DNA of 64,000 bases, from the NCBI GenBank assembly GCA_016874755.1, contig VGTH01000003.1:1-64000 (forward strand), given 5' to 3'. Origin of the DNA: Deltaproteobacteria bacterium. Lineage in GTDB: Bacteria; Desulfobacterota; Binatia; UBA9968. Shown in pieces: positions 61,160-64,000 of the stretch (positions within the stretch are counted from its first letter, which is position 1; each line of letters opens with the position of its first letter). The translations under genes and the position numbers were made by a program. Under the pieces are notes generated by a model. That model saw nothing but the letters and a program-made list of their open reading frames with translations. It made no database searches and had not been told where the DNA came from.

Positions 61160-62158
61160 ATGGCTTCCTTTGGGCTGACATTGGCGAACCGCGGCGTGAT
61201 CATCGGCGCCGTCACGGTCCCCGAACTGTTTGACATGGCCAAGCGCGGCGAAGACTCCGGCGCGTTTTCAGCCGTGTGGGTGGGCGACAGCCTGCTTGCC
61301 AAACCGCGGCTTGAATCGATCGCGCTGCTTTCAGCGCTCGCCGCGGTGACTAAGAAAGTGCAGCTTGCCGTTGGCTGCATGGCAACTTTTCCGCATCGCC
61401 ATCCGGCGCTACTGGCGCAGCAGTGGGCCAGCCTCGATGTGATTTCCGGCGGCCGCTCCTGGTTAGCCGTTTGCCTCGGCGGCCCCAACGAACAAAGCCC
61501 GGCGCAGGCGCTGGAACACAAAGTCATGGGTATCAAAGACACCGAGCGCGTCGCCCGGCTCGAAGAAGGCATCACGATTCTGCGCAAGCTCTTCCACGAA
61601 GAGAAGACATCGTACAAGGGCAAGTTTTATGAATTCGAAGGCGTAACGATTCAACCGCGGCCGGTGCAGAACCCGCTGCCGATCTGGATCGCCAGCAACC
61701 CCACGGGCCTCACTTGGAAAGACGGCGCCAGCGCGCCATCGCCGGCCGTCGAAAAAGGGCTGCGCCGCGTGGCGAGATTCGCCGACGGTTGGATGACCAA
61801 CAAAGTGACGCCGGAGGAATTCAAATCGCAGTGGACGCGCATTCAAGCCATGGCCAAGGAGGAAGGCCGCGACCCGGCCAAGATCGGCACCTCGCTCTAC
61901 CACAACATCAACATTAAAGAAGACCGCAAGGTCGCCTTGGACGAGAGCAAAGCTTTTCTCGACAAATACTATACTTCCAATTTCAGCATGAAGTTCGTCG
62001 AAGGCTTCACCACGGCGGGCACGCCGAAGCAGTGCATCGAAGAGCTCAAAGCCTACTTTGCCGCCGGCATCGAGCATATTACGCTGCGCATGACGTCGTG
62101 GGATCAGACCGGCCAACTGAAACGTTTTCTCGAAGAAGTGGCGCCGGCATTCGTTTAA
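61160..62158 (+). CDS. LLM-class flavin-dependent oxidoreductase
   Basis: 332 residues from the ATG at 61160 (GAAGAGGA upstream). Luciferase-like barrel: GAVTVPELFDMAKRGEDSG, AVWVGDSLLAKPRLESIALL, LAVGCMATFPHRHPALLAQQ and RSWLAVCLGGPNEQSP. An insert SNPTGLTWKDGASAPSPAVE before the usual RVARFADGWM is characteristic of one subgroup. It is an F420- or FMN-dependent enzyme of unknown substrate, only distantly related to the one at 56115. The VOC gene follows after a palindrome. Confidence 0.9.
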   Translation: MASFGLTLANRGVIIGAVTVPELFDMAKRGEDSGAFSAVWVGDSLLAKPRLESIALLSALAAVTKKVQLAVGCMATFPHRHPALLAQQWASLDVISGGRSWLAVCLGGPNEQSPAQALEHKVMGIKDTERVARLEEGITILRKLFHEEKTSYKGKFYEFEGVTIQPRPVQNPLPIWIASNPTGLTWKDGASAPSPAVEKGLRRVARFADGWMTNKVTPEEFKSQWTRIQAMAKEEGRDPAKIGTSLYHNINIKEDRKVALDESKAFLDKYYTSNFSMKFVEGFTTAGTPKQCIEELKAYFAAGIEHITLRMTSWDQTGQLKRFLEEVAPAFV

Positions 62159-62159
62159 G

Positions 62160-62252
62160 AAGGGGGAGTGGATAGAGTGATGGAATACTGGAGTAATGGG
62201 TTCAAGAATTTGTCCCAACACTCCAATGCTCCAGCACTCCATCATTCTAAAC
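62160..62252. repeat. Intergenic palindrome (GGAGTACTGGAGTA type)
   Basis: GAGTGATGGAATACTGGAGT and its inverse CACTCCAATGCTCCAGCACT with CCATCA form an imperfect dyad of about 90 bases. It is made of degenerate 8-base words, like the other families here. Confidence 0.8.
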
Positions 62253-62256
62253 ATTC

Positions 62257-63030
62257 GTGATTCTCGGCATCGATCATCTGGTCATCGTCGTCAAAGACCT
62301 CGCCCAAGCGACCAATGACTTCAAGCAGTTGGGCTTCACCGTGGTGCCGGGCGGCCAGCACCCAGTGGGCAGTCATAACTCGCTGATCTCGTTTGCCGAC
62401 GGTTCCTATCTCGAGATCATCGCTTTTTATCGCGAAGCGGTCGACCATCGCTGGTGGGACCCGTTGGAAAAGGGCGAGCGCCTAGTCGACTATTGCCTAC
62501 AGACCGACGACCTGCGCCGCGATACCACCACGCTGCGCCAAGCCGGCGTCGCCATCAACGACCCGGTGCCGTGGTCGCGCAAACGGCCCGATGGATTCGA
62601 ATTGAAATGGCTCCTCTCCCTGGCAACCGGCAGTCATCGGGGGGTGGCGCCGTTTCTGATCGAAGACGTGACACCGCGCAACGAGCGCATTCCGCAAGAG
62701 TTCAATCACAAAAATGGCGCCGCCGGCATCGGCACGCTGACCGTCGCCGTCGGCGAGTTGTCCAAGGTCGAGCAGTGGTATCATACGCTCTTAGGCTTCG
62801 ACGGCGTGCCCTTCGACGACGACATGCTCGGCGCCAAAGGGGTACAGTTCACGGTCGGCACGCATCATCTTGAATTTGTCATGCCCGTGGACCCGGCAAG
62901 TCCGTTGGTGCATTGGATGCGGGAGTATGGGCCGTCGCCCTACTCCGCCACGTTTCTAAGCGATGGCTCTCAAGCCGGCCTGTTCGATCTTGCGCTGACC
63001 CACGGCGCAAATCTGAGTTTTGGAACCTGA
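62257..63030 (+). CDS. Two-module VOC-family protein (glyoxalase-like domain)
   Basis: 257 residues starting with GTG at 62257. The N-terminal module starts ILGIDHLVIVVKDLAQATND, and a second module begins near residue 150 (GIGTLTVAVGELSKVEQWYH). The first is of the glyoxalase_3 type that is often found beside LLM and aldolase genes of soil bacteria. Metal ligands: His 7 and Glu in SYLEIIAF in the first module; the second looks less complete (HHLEFVMP). Function is not known. Confidence 0.8.
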   Translation: MILGIDHLVIVVKDLAQATNDFKQLGFTVVPGGQHPVGSHNSLISFADGSYLEIIAFYREAVDHRWWDPLEKGERLVDYCLQTDDLRRDTTTLRQAGVAINDPVPWSRKRPDGFELKWLLSLATGSHRGVAPFLIEDVTPRNERIPQEFNHKNGAAGIGTLTVAVGELSKVEQWYHTLLGFDGVPFDDDMLGAKGVQFTVGTHHLEFVMPVDPASPLVHWMREYGPSPYSATFLSDGSQAGLFDLALTHGANLSFGT

Positions 63031-63058
63031 GTCGAAAGTTGTAGCTGCGGAGGAGAAG

Positions 63059-63370
63059 ATGAGACGATTTTTGTTGAAGTGCGGTTCTGGGCTGGTGGCA
63101 TTGCTGCTCGCGCTGGGATTGAGCGCCGGCGGCGGCATGGCTGTAACCAAGCGGCAGATGAAAGCGGAGATTCAATCCTTTCACGCATTCTTGCGCGATC
63201 ATCCGAGAGTGTCGACCGAGCTTCAGGCCAATCCCCGCCTGGCGGGCAATCGCAAATATCTCGACAAACACGAAGACTTGAAGAAATTTTTGAGGCGCCA
63301 TCCGGCGGTGCAACACGAAGTGATCAACCACCCGCGCAACGTCTTCGGCAGCAACAAGCGCCGCCGGTGA
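63059..63370 (+). CDS. Small secreted protein with FL-x2-HP repeats
   Basis: 103 residues from the ATG at 63059 (GGAGGAGA upstream). After a signal peptide, cut near AGGGMA, the mature part repeats one theme: FHAFLRDHPRVSTELQANP, RKYLDKHEDLKKFLRRHPAV and VINHPRNVF. Proteins with such F-L-x-x-H-P units occur in several environmental phyla, function unknown. The basic end RRR is unusual for an exported protein. The class II aldolase gene follows after 13 bases. Confidence 0.7.
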   Translation: MRRFLLKCGSGLVALLLALGLSAGGGMAVTKRQMKAEIQSFHAFLRDHPRVSTELQANPRLAGNRKYLDKHEDLKKFLRRHPAVQHEVINHPRNVFGSNKRRR

Positions 63371-63383
63371 GATATCTTAAGCG

Positions 63384-64000
63384 ATGGCTATGACCGTCAA
63401 AGAAAAACTCGCGCTCGCCTGCCGTATCCTGGCCATGCAAGGCCACAACGACATGATCTACGGTCATGCCTCGGCGCTCACCGACAAGCCTAACGAATAT
63501 TGGATCAAGGGCTCCGGTATCGGCCTGGAAGAATGCACCGAAGAAGATCTCGTGCTGATCGACTACGACGGCAAGACCCTGGCCGGCAAGCGCAAGCGCC
63601 ACAACGAGTTTCCCATTCACAGCGAAATCTACCGCGCTAATCCGCAAGTTCGCTGCGTGATCCACACCCATCCGACCTATTCGACGTTGATCGCGTCGTC
63701 GGAAATGACGCTGTTGCCGATTACCAATTTAAGCTGTGCCTTCTACCCGCCGCCGATTCAAAAATACGAAGAGTCTTCGGACCTGATCGTCAGCGAAGAC
63801 CAAGGCAAAGCGGTGGCAAAACTGCTCGGCCAGCACAACATCGTTCTTTTGCGCAATCACGGCATCGTCATCGGTGGCCCGTCGGTGGAAGAGGCCTGCA
63901 TCTACGGCGTGTTGCTCGAACATAGCGCACAGACGCAAGTAAAAGCGGCGTCGATGGGCGGCTTTACCTGGGCGACAGACGCCGATGCCCTGCTCAAGCG
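63384..64000 (+). CDS. Class II aldolase/adducin-family protein (cut by window end)
   Basis: 205 residues are visible; the gene continues beyond 64000. The zinc site of the fuculose-aldolase-like fold is present: GHASALTD, WIKGSGIGL, and CVIHTHPTYS with H-x-H, then LLRNHGIVIGGPSVEEA with the third His. Members split phosphorylated sugars or act as decarboxylases or dehydratases. The start is ATG at 63384. It is the last visible gene of a run with LLM, VOC and a small secreted protein. Confidence 0.9.
   Translation, partial: MAMTVKEKLALACRILAMQGHNDMIYGHASALTDKPNEYWIKGSGIGLEECTEEDLVLIDYDGKTLAGKRKRHNEFPIHSEIYRANPQVRCVIHTHPTYSTLIASSEMTLLPITNLSCAFYPPPIQKYEESSDLIVSEDQGKAVAKLLGQHNIVLLRNHGIVIGGPSVEEACIYGVLLEHSAQTQVKAASMGGFTWATDADALLK

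Overview
The window is a gene-dense stretch of a Gram-negative bacterial chromosome with high GC content. Genes lie on both strands in short operons. Lipoproteins, a Tat-exported MsrP, a monofunctional transglycosylase and LPS/capsule-type sugar genes indicate a Gram-negative envelope. The mix of solute-binding proteins, molybdenum hydroxylases, UbiD, LLM flavoproteins, amidohydrolases and UGA-decoding selenoproteins resembles uncultured soil or subsurface lineages of the Binatota, Tectomicrobia, Rokubacteria or deltaproteobacterial type. That placement is an impression; no rRNA or other marker gene is present. No rRNA, tRNA, CRISPR array or intact IS element was seen.

Layout. 1-2.0 kb is a decayed edge of a polysaccharide locus: a flippase gene runs into the 3' end of a sugar oxidoreductase in another frame. 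2.0-3.2 kb has no recognisable gene. 3.2-14.4 kb holds a Crp/Fnr regulator, an amidohydrolase remnant, an amidohydrolase-NorD-like pair, MFS and DppBC-type permeases, RlmD, a VOC protein and a rhodanese-MoeB fusion. 14.5-18.4 kb is the conserved operon M50 protease-trpS-scpA-scpB-rluB on the minus strand. 18.5-26.4 kb holds MFS pumps, TatD, MscS, EamA, mutY and mtgA. 26.5-28.7 kb is an extracytoplasmic redox-repair operon: an exported thioredoxin-like selenoprotein, then msrP and msrQ. 28.8-34.4 kb is a regulatory island: a sigma-54 activator diverges from a sigma-54-type promoter that leads a STAS protein, an ECF sigma factor, two zf-HC2 anti-sigma-like proteins and several very small proteins.

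34.4-39.4 kb holds a glucose-dehydrogenase-like gene split by TAG, an aquaporin, a TPR lipoprotein and a tandem pair of sugar-1-phosphate guanylyltransferase genes; the first copy is broken and its 3' half looks homogenised with the second. 39.4-49.3 kb is one long minus-strand run for uptake and oxidation or decarboxylation of an unknown, probably aromatic or heterocyclic, substrate: two NMT1-like binding proteins, two molybdopterin large subunits (one lacking the catalytic Glu), FAD and FeS subunits and UbiD. 51.5-55.9 kb is a glycine-reductase-like set: two GrdE-like paralogues and a UGA-containing GrdB, with no GrdA, GrdC or GrdD nearby. 56.1-64.0 kb holds LLM oxidoreductases, an asparaginase, SRPBCC and VOC proteins, a response regulator-TPR protein and a truncated class II aldolase.

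Two features run through the window. UGA is read as selenocysteine in at least two genes. Intergenic spaces are filled with long imperfect palindromes of several families, some nested, and one lies in frame inside the NorD-like gene.
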